Shown piece after piece: positions 49,050-61,273 of a DNA stretch of 64,000 nucleotides (position 1 is its first letter; every line of letters starts with the position of its first letter). Origin of the DNA: Primula veris. Its lineage: Eukaryota > Streptophyta > Magnoliopsida > Ericales > Primulaceae. The stretch covers positions 19,154,135-19,218,134 of the forward strand of contig OY821742.1 of the NCBI GenBank assembly GCA_963682055.1, given 5' to 3'. Position numbers and translations under genes: made by a program. The notes under the pieces are model-generated. The model saw nothing but the letters and a program-made list of their open reading frames with translations, did no database searches and was not told the DNA's origin.

Positions 49050-50410
49050 TGTGTATATTATTTTATAGTAGTAGTATAGTACTAGCAGTATATATAATTA
49101 TATATATATATAAGATATTCTGTGCATTCTACCTGGAATTAGTCATGGATCATTTATTCAGCTTTAAATCTGTTTCTATCTTCTTCTTTTTTTATCTGTT
49201 TTTTTATCTTTTATGTAAGGTTATTTATACTACTACTATTATTTATTATTCAGCTTTGGTGTATAAGTTGTTTTCTAAAACTTTGTTTTTAAATATGTTT
49301 CTTATAAGAAAAGAGTGAAAAAAAATATTGAAATTAATAAGGGTTTAAATAGTATGATATCAAGATGGGAGTTATTGTAAAATAAATAATGTAAAGAGCT
49401 AATAGTAAACAGAAATTATATTGTACATTCATATTTTGTTAAAAGTCTTTAACTGATTTGTATATTTTATAAAATAAAACTCATTTTTTTCGAAGTATTA
49501 ATATGCACACGGGTTATGTACTCCCCGACCACAATAATCCAGCCAACTGTCTGACATGGCAGGACTGTGCTGCAATTACTAGAAACTTTAGGGACTATAC
49601 ATGTATTTTCTTTAAAAAAAACATAAAATCAGCCTCCTTTCTCTGTTTTTGTATCTCTCTAGCGCATGTGTGTGTATATGTTACGAATCTCTGCTCAATT
49701 TTTACACACCCGTAATCTCATTTGGTGAGTGAATTATTCTTCTCAATGTCTTTATTATTTATGTATGCATTGAAAATCAAATTATGATTTTGAAAATATA
49801 CTTCTTATCGTGCGGGTTTCTATCTTAAGGTTTTGATTTGGGGTTCTTATAATTTTGGGTTCCTATGATTCGGTTTTTTCTTGGTTTATCTTTCGTGTTG
49901 CATTTAAGCGATTGTTAGAAAAAAAAAAAATGACATGTTGTTGTTTTTCCTTTTTTGGGATTTTCATCGAACACTTATTGTGTGTTAATCTTCATAACCT
50001 ATTCATTATTGTTATATGCATTAATTTTTTTGATTTTGAAACTTATGATTTTTATAGTTCGGGTTTTTTATATTTAGGGCATTGATTTCAGTGTTTGGCA
50101 TTGAAGTTATAGGACCGTTAACATTTCTAATAAGTCGTTGGTTTGGATATAATTTGGTTTGTGCCTTGCACCGTCTTTTCTGACTTGTACTGTGAACACA
50201 TGTGTTCGGAACAAAAAAATGGAGTGAAAAAATTGAATATGTGCACAATTTTCTTACATTTTGTTTTGCCTAACCGATTGAGATTGGTTTTATAATTTGA
50301 CTTTGTATAAACCAACTTTTAAGCAGAAAAACAAAGAATTTGAGTTTATAAGCTAAAGTCAATACAAATATTTTCTTAAAAGCCAAAAAAGCACATTTTT
50401 CTTTAGAAAA
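49050..50410. other. Intergenic DNA upstream of SYD
   Basis: AT-rich, with a TA run at 49090-49120. Short ORFs (for example 49503-49715 and 49855-50085) show no recognisable domain. Nothing else supported. Confidence 0.45.
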
Positions 50411-50412
50411 TA

Positions 50413-50430
50413 CTCCCTCCGTCCCAAAAC
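50413..50430 (+). mobile_element. Stowaway/mariner-type terminus
   Basis: CTCCCTCCGTCCCAAAA directly after TA is the consensus end of Stowaway (Tc1/mariner) elements. A clear opposite end (GGGACGGAGGGAG) was not found; a weak ATGGAGTA at about 50921 may be its remnant. I call only this terminus. Confidence 0.65.
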
Positions 50431-51030
50431 AATAGTCCATTACGAAACTACGTGGCAAGTTTGACCGGAGCTCCGACAGACCACCACCGTCGCCGTCAAA
50501 CCATGAGCAAATGGTGGGTCGGAGTATTGATACAAACTCTAATTGGGGAGAGATAGAGTTGGAGTGTTGTAGTGTTGTGTGAGAGTTTTTAAATGAGCAC
50601 AGAAATAGTTGGGGAAAGGGAGCCAAAAAGTAGAAAGTATCACTTAAATGGAAAAAAAGTTTGAGGTAGTGTTTTTTGAAATATTGAAACTTGTTTGACA
50701 CTTTTTTGTCATTGCCCCTAAAAAGAGGTGTTTATGAAAACTTTGAGTTACTATACACCAACCCTTACTCTTTAAAAACTTCTGAACGGTTTTAATTTAT
50801 TATAAAAAAATTGTTTGAAAAAATTAAAAATTACACTCTAAAACCTAAAAATGGACCCTAGGTATTATATTTTTTAAATTTAATACAAAACAAAGCACCA
50901 TATATCGGCCCACAACGACTATGGAGTATAGAACTAATAAATAAATATTTGGATTTGTGATTGGTTCAGATAAATATTGAGATTTTTTTACGTATGATAT
51001 ATTTTTATTTTATTCGACAAAGTTGAAAAG

Positions 51031-51240
51031 GTGCCCAAAATTTTTTGCAGCTTAGGAGTCAAAAAGCGTCGGACCGGCCCCTGTGATGTGCCTGTCGATG
51101 AGCCAGTGTTGAGGCGGCGGAGGTGGTTCGACTTAGCCACCGTGGCACCGAAGAAGAGAGATGCATACGATGAGATACTTTGGAGTTTGGACCAGATCTA
51201 TTTTTGGCCAGGGACCCAATATGTAATTTTGACAATTTAA
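51031..51240 (+). other. Short unidentified ORF, likely TE debris
   Basis: A 70-codon frame, more GC-rich than its surroundings, with no recognised domain. The local sequence (GGTGCCCAAAATTTTTTG and GGCGGCGGAGG) resembles wording of decayed DNA transposons. Not supported as a gene. Confidence 0.25.
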
Positions 51241-51343
51241 CCTATTAATAATCTGCTTTCCAAAATTATACAAGAACACAGTTTTACCACATGGACTAAA
51301 TTCGTAAATTTGAATAATTATAGTAATTACATTTAGATACATG

Positions 51344-53116
51344 CCATTGCTTCATTATAAGCTCTCTTTCTCTCTCTAAAAAGGAAACATCACAACCAAA
51401 TAGACCCAAACCCTAGCGTCGCCACCTTCTCGCCCACCTAGGATGGATGGAGCTCTGACTCCTCTAACCCAGGGGCTTCTCCGCTTCTTTTGAATTTACC
51501 CCCTACACTCCTCTAAGCGTCGCCGCCTCCCTCCTCACGTCATTCGCCTCAAATCTCTCTCACCATCCTATGCCTAGTTAGAGTCTGCTCGTAGTAGTGT
51601 TCATCTGTTTAGAATATCTGAAATCAAGTATTTCCTCCCACACGGTCCTCCCACACGGTGGTTGATTTTCTGTACGCAACAAATTTGGATTTTTTTTGCG
51701 GTTCTTCGATCACTATATGGATCTCCTATATCCCATGCTTTGCCTCTTTTCCCCTTTCGTTCTCTCACAGGGTGTGTAACTAGGTTGCTCGTAGCAAGAT
51801 TTGGTTTTGTTTCGCAATTAGGTCAAATATTTTGCCTTTCATTACTTTCAATCCGGGTGGGTCAACTTTGGGTTGGGTTTTGGCTTCTTTGGTTTTGGTA
51901 GACTGTCAAATGTGGGCTATGGGTTTTGTAGTGGGGGTGATACCATAGATGTTAGCCGCTGCTTGTTATTAGTACTCATCCACACCGGTGAGCCTGTTTT
52001 GATTTATTAGACCTTTAATCTTGTGTTATGGTAATTTGGAACATGGGTGTTATATGGTCTAATTACTTAAACCTAGTTTGGGAATAGTTGCTCGGTTGAT
52101 ACTTGTATGGTGATCCCTTTTAGTTATGAGCATTCATACGATTACTATATTAGAGAGACCTAGTCGCTATCCATGGGCTCGGTTTAGCGCGGACTGATTT
52201 CTACCCTAATGGAGGTTGTTAGATCATTTGGAAATAGATTTCTGGTTTTTGGATTGTCGGATTAGTTGAGCCTTGATTAGGATTCCATTTTATAGGTGAT
52301 GGGTTGATGAACCAGTATGGCGGTCCTTTTTAATTATGTGCGTTCATACGATCTTATATACTGGGAATAAATCTGATCACTATACATATGCTCGATTTAG
52401 CATGGACTGGGTTTAATCTAATGAACTTTATTAGATACGAGAGTGACTATGAGCTATGCTACAGAGGCTTGTAGTTAGTGATCGATATTTGACATATGCC
52501 TTGTTTGGGTGTCACCTAGTTTAGAGGGCTCGAGTTCTATAGGCTTGGTTAGCGTGTACATGGTTTTATCTATTTGATTTCTTGCTCAGATAAGAGGGAT
52601 TGCAAGACTACCTTTCAGTTTGCTACAAAGGTTGAGGCCTAGGTCTTCATGAGATTTTTAGGTGGTCAAATAGTTTCTTGATGTTTAGTGTGAGATCTTG
52701 TTAGATGAATCCCGATTAGAGATGTGAGGCTGTTTTGATAGGCTTGGAAAGCGTGGACCGGTTCCATCCTGATGGAATATTATAGACGGGTATGACTAAT
52801 TATGGTTTATGCTACAGAGGCTGAGGCCTGAATCTTCAAGAGTTTGATGGTTGGTCAACCCCCACTTTGCGATATATTTTGTTAGATGGATCATGGTTTA
52901 GAGAGCTTGAGCTGATGGTGTCATTTTCTTGAGAAAACTAGTTTACACATGATACAAACTAGGTTGTCTATTTTTTTGTCGCTGGGTTGAGGCCTTGGCA
53001 ATGTTTGGATGTCCGAGCATCTTGTTGTATAGGATTGGTTATTTATGTTTTTCATTGTATATCTGGGTTAAGTCCCATTTTCTTATATGGTATGTTTTCG
53101 TTGCTGATTAAAAAAA
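51344..53116 (+). mobile_element. 1.77-kb retroposed element with 15-bp target duplication
   Basis: ACATTTAGATACATG is present perfectly at 51329-51343 and 53117-53131. Between them is a segment that starts with a leader-like CT-rich tract and CAAACCCTAGCGTCGCC, and ends TTGCTGATTAAAAAAA. Long target duplications plus a 3' A-run are the mark of LINE-driven retroposition, and the 3' wording is like plant L1-type ends. There is no reverse transcriptase ORF. The interior contains diverged repeats (GCATTCATACGAT-type at 52123 and 52332; CTACAGAGGCT(T)GAGGCC-type at 52620 and 52815). Confidence 0.72.
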
Positions 53117-53249
53117 ACATTTAGATACATGACTTGCTAACTTTACACATTTGACCATTAATTGTAATAACAAAACATTTTTTAACTAAATGTAACACTT
53201 AAATCAACAAATGTGACATTTTAAGTCCAATTTTTAAATGTGGAAAAAC

Positions 53250-54000
53250 ATACATAGTGTATGAACTTTTCTATATTGTGTACACTATTCTGTGTCTTCA
53301 TGGTTGTGCATACATTTATTTTTCTACATGTGTATGCACTTTTATGAATTGTGTATGTACTTTTCGGGATTGTGTATACGCTTTTATTTATTGTGTATGC
53401 AATTTCCCGGATTGGTATGCAATTTTTCGAATTGTATATGCACTTTCCTAGATTCGTGTATGTACTTTTCTGAATTTTATATGATTTTTTATGCACTTTT
53501 CTCGATTGTTTATGAATCTTTCCCTATTATGTATGCATTTTTCTCAATTGTGTATGCACTTTTCTCGATTGTTTATGCATTTTTCTCGATATGTATACAC
53601 TTTTCTCGATTGTGTATGCATTTTACTCGATTTGTGTATGCACTCTATGTATTGTGTATGTATTTTTCTTGATTGTGTATGCACTTTTCTCTGTTGTGTA
53701 TGCACTTTTCTCTGTTGTGTATCCATTTTTCTCCATTGTGTGTGCATTTTTCTCTATTGTGTATATATTTTTCTAAATGCGTATACACTTTTTTATATTT
53801 GTGTTGGCATATTTATAAATATGTATACAGTTTTATCAATTGTGTATACACTTTTCTAAATTTGTATGCAATTTTCTAAATATGTATGCAATTTTTTCGT
53901 TTGTGTACGCAATTTTCTATGCACTTTTCTCGATTGTGTATGCAATTTTCTAGATTTTGTATGCACTTTTCGATTATGTATGCACTTTTATTGATTGTGT
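53250..54000. repeat. 21-bp minisatellite, core TATGCACTTTT (second locus)
   Basis: About 33 units of the type TGTGTATGCACTTTTCTCGAT run with 21-bp spacing, nearly perfect at 53540-53770. Because 21 bp is seven codons, several frames stay open and yield spurious Cys/His/Phe-rich ORFs up to 126 codons on both strands. The core is the same as at 17.96-18.63 kb and 62.59-62.73 kb. Confidence 0.88.
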
Positions 54001-54048
54001 GTTGACTGTCCTCCAAACGTGCTTTTTCCACGTAAGGAAGTGTCGCAG

Positions 54049-55000
54049 GAGCACGACAACAGTTGCAGTAAATAATGGGTTATCGATGCAGGGACGGATT
54101 TAGGGTAGGATTAAATTGTGTTTTCGAGGGTTTTAAATATAACTAAGGGCTTAATTTAAGAAAGAATCGTTAGTGGATAAACACGGAGCGTTTGACGAAT
54201 CGTTTTCTCCCTGCGAGATGAATACTAAAAATATAATAAAAAGTTTTTTACAACGTTTCCAATTATAGAGTCGTCAATCCTAATCATGAAAATACGTGTA
54301 GAGTTGTATTGGACAACTTAACGAGTTGGAAAGGTTGATCAATCCTAACATGCAACTACAAATCAATTAAATCCGATATATGTTTAGCTTTTTGTCCTTT
54401 TTTACTAATCTAACTAAATTATCAACATATAAATAACTAACCACAAACTTTTTATTAACATTATTATTGCTATACAATGGATCCAAACCACAAATAACAA
54501 AATAGATAAAAGAAGGCGGCAATTAAAGAGTAAAAAGAAGAATCAATTTACTATTAAATGATGGATTTTTCCATGTTTAATTTGGAGCAACAAGGTACTC
54601 TTTCTCTCTATATTTCGAAAATTTGGTTCTGAATAATGAAAATAGGCTAGATAGAGATGTATTTATATGCCATAAAGCCTAACAAACTATATCTTTTTAA
54701 AACTTAAAATATGTTGCGCCTGACCGGTAAGCGTAACCGGTCAGGTCTATTCTAGAATGTTCTTTTGAGTTGCCTTATTTGGTCTTTGTTTGGGTCAACT
54801 TTGGTCTTCTCTTGGGGTTCCTTTGTCTTCTGATTTTTTTATTTTTGGTCCACCACTTAGTATTCTTGTGTACTTGTTTCATTTTTTTGCTAATTTCATG
54901 CAATTTCCTACAAAAAAAATAGAAATGTGCAAATAAACCGGGAAAAAGCAAAAAATCATTTTAACCTATAAAATATACCATTTCATGGTCTAATCATACT
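54049..55000 (-). repeat. LTR-like segment A of a Ty3/gypsy remnant
   Basis: The segment starts TGTCGC on the plus strand (GCGACA, an LTR end, on the minus strand). It has a minus-strand TATA (GCATATAAATAC at about 54660), then a paired ACCGGT tract (54718-54745). The part 54710-55000 aligns by eye with 60910-61240. Orientation matches the gag at 58.25-58.64 kb. Confidence 0.5.
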
Positions 55001-56738
55001 ACCCAACTACCTCAATGCTCGTCCCGAGCGTTAGAAGCGATAAAAGATAAGAAAGGTTCGTTCATTTTTCCATTTTCTTTTTTCTCTTTTGAGTTTTTGG
55101 TACACTAAATAGCCTAAAACTAAGTACCATAAAAGTAAAGGATAAACCAATATCGTAGAAAGCACGATTGTATTTAACATACGCAACAAGCCGTTAAACC
55201 TTTAAAATGTAAAAGGACGAGTTTTGCCTCGTGAGGATTTAATATATATATATTTTGGAGATGGGGTATAGTTCCCTTTGTTTTTCCATGTCAATCTTTT
55301 TTTTTCTTTTGAGTTTTTTTTTGAAGTGACGGATATGATGGAAATAGCCTATTAAAGTAGTGTACAATTCAAAAAAATAATATTTATCGAGGTTTGCCTC
55401 AATGTTAATCAACACGGTACTACTAATTATACCAAATAATGAGATAAAAATAATATAAATAAAACGAATGTGTGTAATCTCCATAAATCTGTGTCGAAAG
55501 CTCAAAAGAAATGTCTTCTCGTAGAACTCCTCCCAATCGAATAAGTGTGTCGAAGTCGAGATCAGGGACAACTATAAATCGTAGAAACTGCATAAATGTC
55601 GATGTCGCGCAAACTGCTACTTGACCATTTCGATATCCGGCTTAGTGTAGGCAAACTCGGCTGTATTTAGTGGGGACTCTCAAAATCTCTTACTACCCTG
55701 ATGTAACCCATAGTAGTATATCCTAAAACTAGATCATATATATAGCCTCCCCCACCCACAGTCATGTGTACGAAGATCCTAAAGAGTGCCCTATGTGATT
55801 CTAGCTTTTGATAACTCAAGGTATTTCCTAAAGTTGCGCGTAATTTAACGTTTATACATGCTTTTCTACTTCATTTTAAACTTCAATTCAGTTTGTATCT
55901 AATTGCACTTTCAAGTTTGTTTTCTAAGAGGTTACTACTTATACAAATAGAACTTTCGAAAAATAGAAACTATTACAGAGAGTGTACCAGGCAATGTAAA
56001 CTCAGAGATAAGAACGTTGCTTGACTCCCACCAACTAGTATCATGATTTTTTTTCATTCAATCCTAACACAATATATACAATTCACAAATGTGAAAATAA
56101 AAAAGATGGAGTTTATAGAGTAGATATACCTTTTAGTGTAATGCCGCGAGAGATGTTAATTATTCATTGGCAGATGGTTGGCTGTCGTATATTCCAAACA
56201 AAACTCTCTTAATCGCGGTCCTGATTAATTATCCACTAAATACGCCTGTCTAATCAAAGCACTAAACGAAAAGTATAAAACGCAAGTGTGGCAGAAATTC
56301 GTATAAAATTTATAACTCCTAAGAATTCTCTCAAGTGAAAGATAAAATAAAGACTCAAATAAATTTTTTTGTTTTTTTATCTACTTTTTTTGATTTCATG
56401 GTTTTTTCGATTTTTTTTCGATTTTCAGATTTTTATAAAAAGAAAAACAAATGGATGCTTTAATCAAGTAAAAGCACATATATCAACAATTTTTTTAAAA
56501 AAAAATTCTCACAATTTCCACAAGTATTCAACGAAAATGTATCCCCTCCCCCAACTAAAACAGACACTGTCCTCACTGTTGAAAGCAGAAGAAAAATATT
56601 AGAGTTGAATACTTACAGAGACTCCTGCAAACAGAATATATGCAATATTTGCAACTTTTTTTTTCTAGTTTTTTTAAGGTGGCTCTTTTTTCAGATGAGG
56701 TCGAGGTTATAGATATTTTTAATACGTTTATGTCTCCC
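55001..56738. other. Probable internal, non-coding part of the gypsy remnant
   Basis: No domain could be recognised on either strand. The phrase GCTCGTCCCGAGC (about 55018-55030), an 11-13-base palindrome, is wording I associate with Ty3/gypsy internal regions. No pol fragments were seen. Confidence 0.35.
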
Positions 56739-58640
56739 TCAGCGCTTCCCTCTACGACAACACCTCTTACTCTGGTTTCTCCCTAAAAACTTTGTTTGAA
56801 CGTTAATCTCACTCGTTCGCCTCTCTTTACAAGGAATTGATTTGTTGGTTTTAGGAGTTTGATGCTTATAATAAGATGAAAATGATACTTGGCTAATTCC
56901 TATATTAGGCTTGATAAGTGTTAAATTTCCCTCACCAAAAGATCTAACTCTCTTAGGCTCTATGTCCATCACCTCCTCCATTTTATGTTTACCAATGTCA
57001 CATACCTTACTTTTAGCTTGTGTGACCATCACCTCCTCCTTAATTCCTTTACCAATGTCACAAACCTCGATTTTGTTACCACCCATTCTCTCATTTAGTT
57101 TTGACTGCTCAACTCTTTTATGAGGATTATAGGGGGTTGTTGCTTTATGCAAGGTGATTACTCGTGATTTAGCCTCAAAGTTTGGTTGAGGTATGGGCTT
57201 AACCCTAAGTGATGTTATCCTATAGGTTACCACTTCGTCTTTTGAATCACTATCGGTCTCTGACGATGATTCACTAGTTTCTATGATATTTTAATTCGAG
57301 GTACCAATATGTTCAGTGAAGAATGCATTTTTACAGAATTTGGTTAGTCTGGGTCGAGACAAAGGGTCTTTAAAATATTTTGCGACCCAAGTGATTTCCT
57401 TAATAGCTTCTTGTAGTGGGACTTGGAAAGTCATTTCCTCTACCCTAGCCTTAATTAACTCTTGTTGAGCTTGGGTTTAGGTAAGAGATGTGGGTACGGA
57501 GATGAAACTATTATCATAGGATTTTGTGCATTAACACTCTCTTAATTTTTTCATCTTCAACGGGGTTAGCAATGCATGACTCCTAAGTTTGGTGTGGTTT
57601 CACTTTTTTGGAAGAGGGAGTAGATTTATTAATTTTTTGGCCACTTGTTAAATTAACAGCAAATGTTTCACTAAATTTTCGTTTAATACATTTTTTTTTC
57701 ATTTTTATCCTATATTTTCTTATTTTTCCTCTTCCTTTTCTAAACTGGTAGCGGTATCTACTGTCTTGCAAAACGAGCAGTAGACTATCTCACAGTTTGG
57801 GTAAGTTCTCTCTTTTCAAGTTTATATTAAGAATATTTTCTTTTGATTCGTCATTTCCCTTGGGGATTGAATTACTTTGTTCATAGTTGGGAAATAAGGA
57901 AGACATTGGATGAGGTTTGATATTTGAGACTTGATGGACTTGACTGACCGAGTCTTTTGGTTGCTCAGACCCTTCCCACTTCAGAGTCATTTGCACAATC
58001 ATGTCTAGTTTCTCTACTCCTTTAGCAGGACTGAGAGAGAAAAAGTGTCATTGAGTAATGGTACCCATAATTCGCTTCCACTCTGGTCGCAACGAGGTAT
58101 AGAAAATTTGAATCGTCATTCCTAGGGAGAATCCATGGGGTGGACATGCTCTAAGTAACATGTTAAAACGATCCCACGCTTCATGATAGGCTTCAAATGG
58201 TTCAGGAGTGAAGTTTTGGACTTGCTTTCTGGCTTCAGCTAAACATGAAAGAGTTTAATACTGCTTTAGAAAGCGATTTACCATGTCACTCCAAGTTCTA
58301 ATCGAATTTCTTGATAGATTTTTGTACCATTCTAAGGCCTTTTCTTTTAGGGAATAGTGGAACATTTTGAGTTGTATCCGATCAAGTGGGATTCGACCGT
58401 CACACACCCCAAGCAGCATGTATCGGCGAAATCCTCGAGATGTGAGTAAAGACACTCACTATTCAGACCATAAAAGTTTGGAAGAAGATCAATGAGTTTA
58501 GAATCGTGCAGAACGAATTGCTCCTGGCCGGGGTCAAACACGATGCAAGACAACCCATCCGGTGCGATAGGATTTAAACATTGTTCAATTGTTTTTTCAT
58601 TTTCGGTTGCACGCCCTAATTCCATTAAAAACAAGCGGAT
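56739..58640 (-). pseudogene. Ty3/gypsy gag remnant and downstream frames
   Basis: On the minus strand, frames at 58634-58347 and 58455-58255 contain LPNFYGLNSECLYSHLEDF and DRIQLKMFHYSLKEKALEWY with IRTWSDMVNRFLKQY. This matches the retrotransposon gag core of the Athila/Tat-type gypsy lineage. One frameshift lies between them (about 58400-58450). Downstream frames (58002-57790, 57771-57583, 57233-56739) are Lys-rich. The last has two copies of VCDIGK followed by EEVM and is otherwise unknown. No protease, reverse transcriptase or integrase follows, so the copy is truncated or was a non-autonomous element. Confidence 0.75.
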
Positions 58641-59299
58641 AGAAGTGCTTGGATGGTGTCAGAGTTTTTTTTTATATAATAATTAATATTTAATAAATAA
58701 TTAAAATTAATTAATAAGTTTTCCTTTTTTTGAACCTGGTTCTTCAAACCAGAAAAATAATTTTGGAATTTTCAGTTTTTTTTAAATTAATTAATTAAAT
58801 AATAATTAAATTAAATTAAATTAAATTAAATAATTAATAATTAAATTTTTTTCAAATTTTTTCAAATTTTTTTTAATAATTTTCTAGATTCTTGAAATCA
58901 TAGAAAACAAAATTTTGGGATTTTTTTAAGTTTTTATTTATTAAAATTATTTATTTCCGAAAATTAGTTTAAAAAATTATATATTCTGAAATCTCTATCT
59001 TATTTCTTAAGATTGAGTTTGTTAAGATACGATTTGTTGATATTTTTTTGGATCTTTTTATATCCAAATTAGTTTGAAAATGATTTTGTTGGAGATTTGG
59101 TGATCAAATCTTAATATTAAAATATATTTTTAACAAGTTTAAGAGCTTATTATATAATTTCAAAATTTATATTAGTAGTTTATTATTATTTATATACTGA
59201 TTCTTTAAATTAGGAATGAATTTATATTTTTAATTAAGTAGGATTTTAATAGAAATAGCTATAACAAAATTAAAAATATTACGAGATTTAAGATTAATG

Positions 59300-59480
59300 G
59301 GCAGAATTGGACTGAATAGATTTTAATATACAAACCGTTAATGGACAAAAGCGTAACATTTGGCGAATCGTTATTTCCCTAAGAGATAAATATTAATAGA
59401 TTTTAATACTAAGGGTGTGACCGATAAGGATAACTGGTCAGGCATGACCAGTAAGGGTGACCGGTCAAGTCCGATATCAG
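59300..59480 (-). repeat. Short diverged LTR-like piece C
   Basis: GGCGAATCGTTATTTCCC (59358-59375) resembles GACGAATCGTTTTCTCCC (54193-54210). The following GACC(G/A)(G/A)TAAG/GGTCAAG tract resembles the ACCGGT region of segment A, but the sequence in between is missing. Confidence 0.4.
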
Positions 59481-59578
59481 CTTTTTGGAAAAACCAAAAA
59501 CAGATCAAATGTATTTATTCGTTTTGCAACCCAATTTTCAGGTTCGTTTTGAAAACTAATATGAACCTGAAATTAATT

Positions 59579-59595
59579 CCCCGGCAGTGGCGCCA
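59579..59595 (-). promoter_or_regulatory. Gypsy-type primer-binding site
   Basis: On the minus strand TGGCGCCACTGCCGGGG closely resembles the primer site TGGCGCC(G/A)(T/C)TGCCGGGGA of plant Tat/Athila-type gypsy elements. It is upstream of the gag remnant in the right orientation. Confidence 0.6.
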
Positions 59596-59599
59596 TTTA

Positions 59600-61250
59600 T
59601 TCTCCCGCTCCTCTTTATATCATTGGGTCTTTTACCCATTTATTCTTTCGGACTTTTCCCATTCGTACTATCCTGAGTATAGAGGATAACTTGTAGCCGC
59701 TTCTTGTTTACATGCCTTTCGATATCCTGAGTATAGAGGATAACTTATGTACGAATTGTGACAATACTAATTCTAGAAAAATGTTCCCTCAATCTCTGCT
59801 CACACTTACATGTAAATGAAGACTTATTGGGCATGATGCGGATTCCTAATCTAGCCATTATATAAGTATATGCCGTAAAACTATACACGTTATCTTAGAG
59901 AACGGCGGGTTTACGCACTTATCGATCCACCCCTAACCTAATGCTGGGGCTATAGGGTGCTCAGATCAAGGACTCCGTCTATTTAAAATAAAACTTTGTG
60001 ATAGTATAAAAGTTCTATAAAAAGGATTTTTTCAAGTTTTTAGGGACTGTCGCGGTAAAATGAGTAAACGTGAATACACGTTAAACAATGAGTATAGCAT
60101 GCAACTTGTACAATATAATCCCTCCCAAAATTGGCTTGAACGAAATAATTAATAACAAAACAGACGTATCTAAATATTTAACAACCTATATTAATATAAG
60201 TATTGTGGTCGCTAGGTAGGGTCTGTTTCCTAGGCGTTTACTAATAAAATATTAAAGTAAACTAACGAGGAGAGCGTTAGCAGTTGGGTTGTCAATCCAA
60301 CGGCTCGTTCCTCAACTAAATTGTGTTAATTTCAGTTTATATAAGGTTGTTGAGTGGATTAACACGTAGTTAACATGGAGTTCATGCAAGATCTAATAAA
60401 AATAACCAACTTTTGATATGTTATTAATGTTTTTAACGATTAATCATGCAAGATCGTGAGTTAATATCACTTTTCGGTTATAAGTGATGGTTAAATATTA
60501 CTTTTCAGTTTATACAACCCAAATAAATGTGCATGCGGCGTTAAAACGATTAATAACTAATGATTTCGCGTTATTATCGCGATTTAACTAGTAAACATGC
60601 AAGAGATACGAGATTAGTGATGATTATGATGTGACCTAAGTAAACAAGCATAAACAATCAGTAGAGATACTAAAAACACGAAGACATAATGAAAATTTTA
60701 GATTAAACACACAAAATGAAGTCGATGTTGAAGGATTCGTGCACAAAACTCTCAAAATTTATGTTTTTTTCTCTCTTCTCTCCCTCTAAGTTGATAAAAA
60801 AAAATGAAAAGTTGTTGAAAATGTGTTCTGAAAAACGTGTCTAGGGTTACAATGACATAACCTCCTATTTATAGTGTTTCCAAAATTTAACCTAATCTGC
60901 CTTTTGTGACAGGTAACTTGACCGGTAAGGCTTTTTTCCGGTAACGTTACCGGTAACGCTCTTTGTTAATTCTGATTCTAGAACATTCTTCGTGTATATT
61001 TCCGTTTTGGTCAAGCTTTGACTTGTGTTGGGGGTCCTTGAACTTCTGATTTATTCACATTTAGTCATTCACTTGGTATTCTTGCCTCGTTAATTCATTT
61101 TTGTGCTAATTCCTCACTTTTTCCTACAAAAATATCAAAAAGTGCAAATAATAGTGGAAAATGAAAAAAAACACGAAATGTTCATAAATCATGCCAAAAT
61201 GACCTTACTTTTCAATATCAATATTTTTTCGTTAATAACTTAACCCAAAT
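59600..61250 (-). repeat. LTR-like segment B of the Ty3/gypsy remnant
   Basis: It includes TGTCGCGG at 60048, a minus-strand TATA (CTATAAATAGG at about 60873), a paired GGTAACGTTACCGG palindrome (60939-60954), and 60910-61240, similar to 54710-55000. A 23-bp direct repeat (ATCCTGAGTATAGAGGATAA and on) sits at 59669 and 59723. Whether this is one LTR or two joined pieces is unclear. Confidence 0.45.
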
Positions 61251-61273
61251 CAATACTGACTAGCTAGGTTTTT

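Noticed and set aside
50270..50701. Minus-strand ORF of 143 codons
   Set aside because: It runs through a Stowaway-type terminus and has no recognisable domain; probably a chance frame in transposon DNA.
53257..53879. Several overlapping ORFs of up to 126 codons encoding Cys/His/Phe-rich proteins
   Set aside because: They are readings of the 21-bp tandem repeat, which is seven codons long and so stays open in several frames on both strands.
53250..54000. Regular repeats that might suggest a CRISPR array
   Set aside because: The window is plant nuclear DNA; units are contiguous 21-mers without unique spacers.
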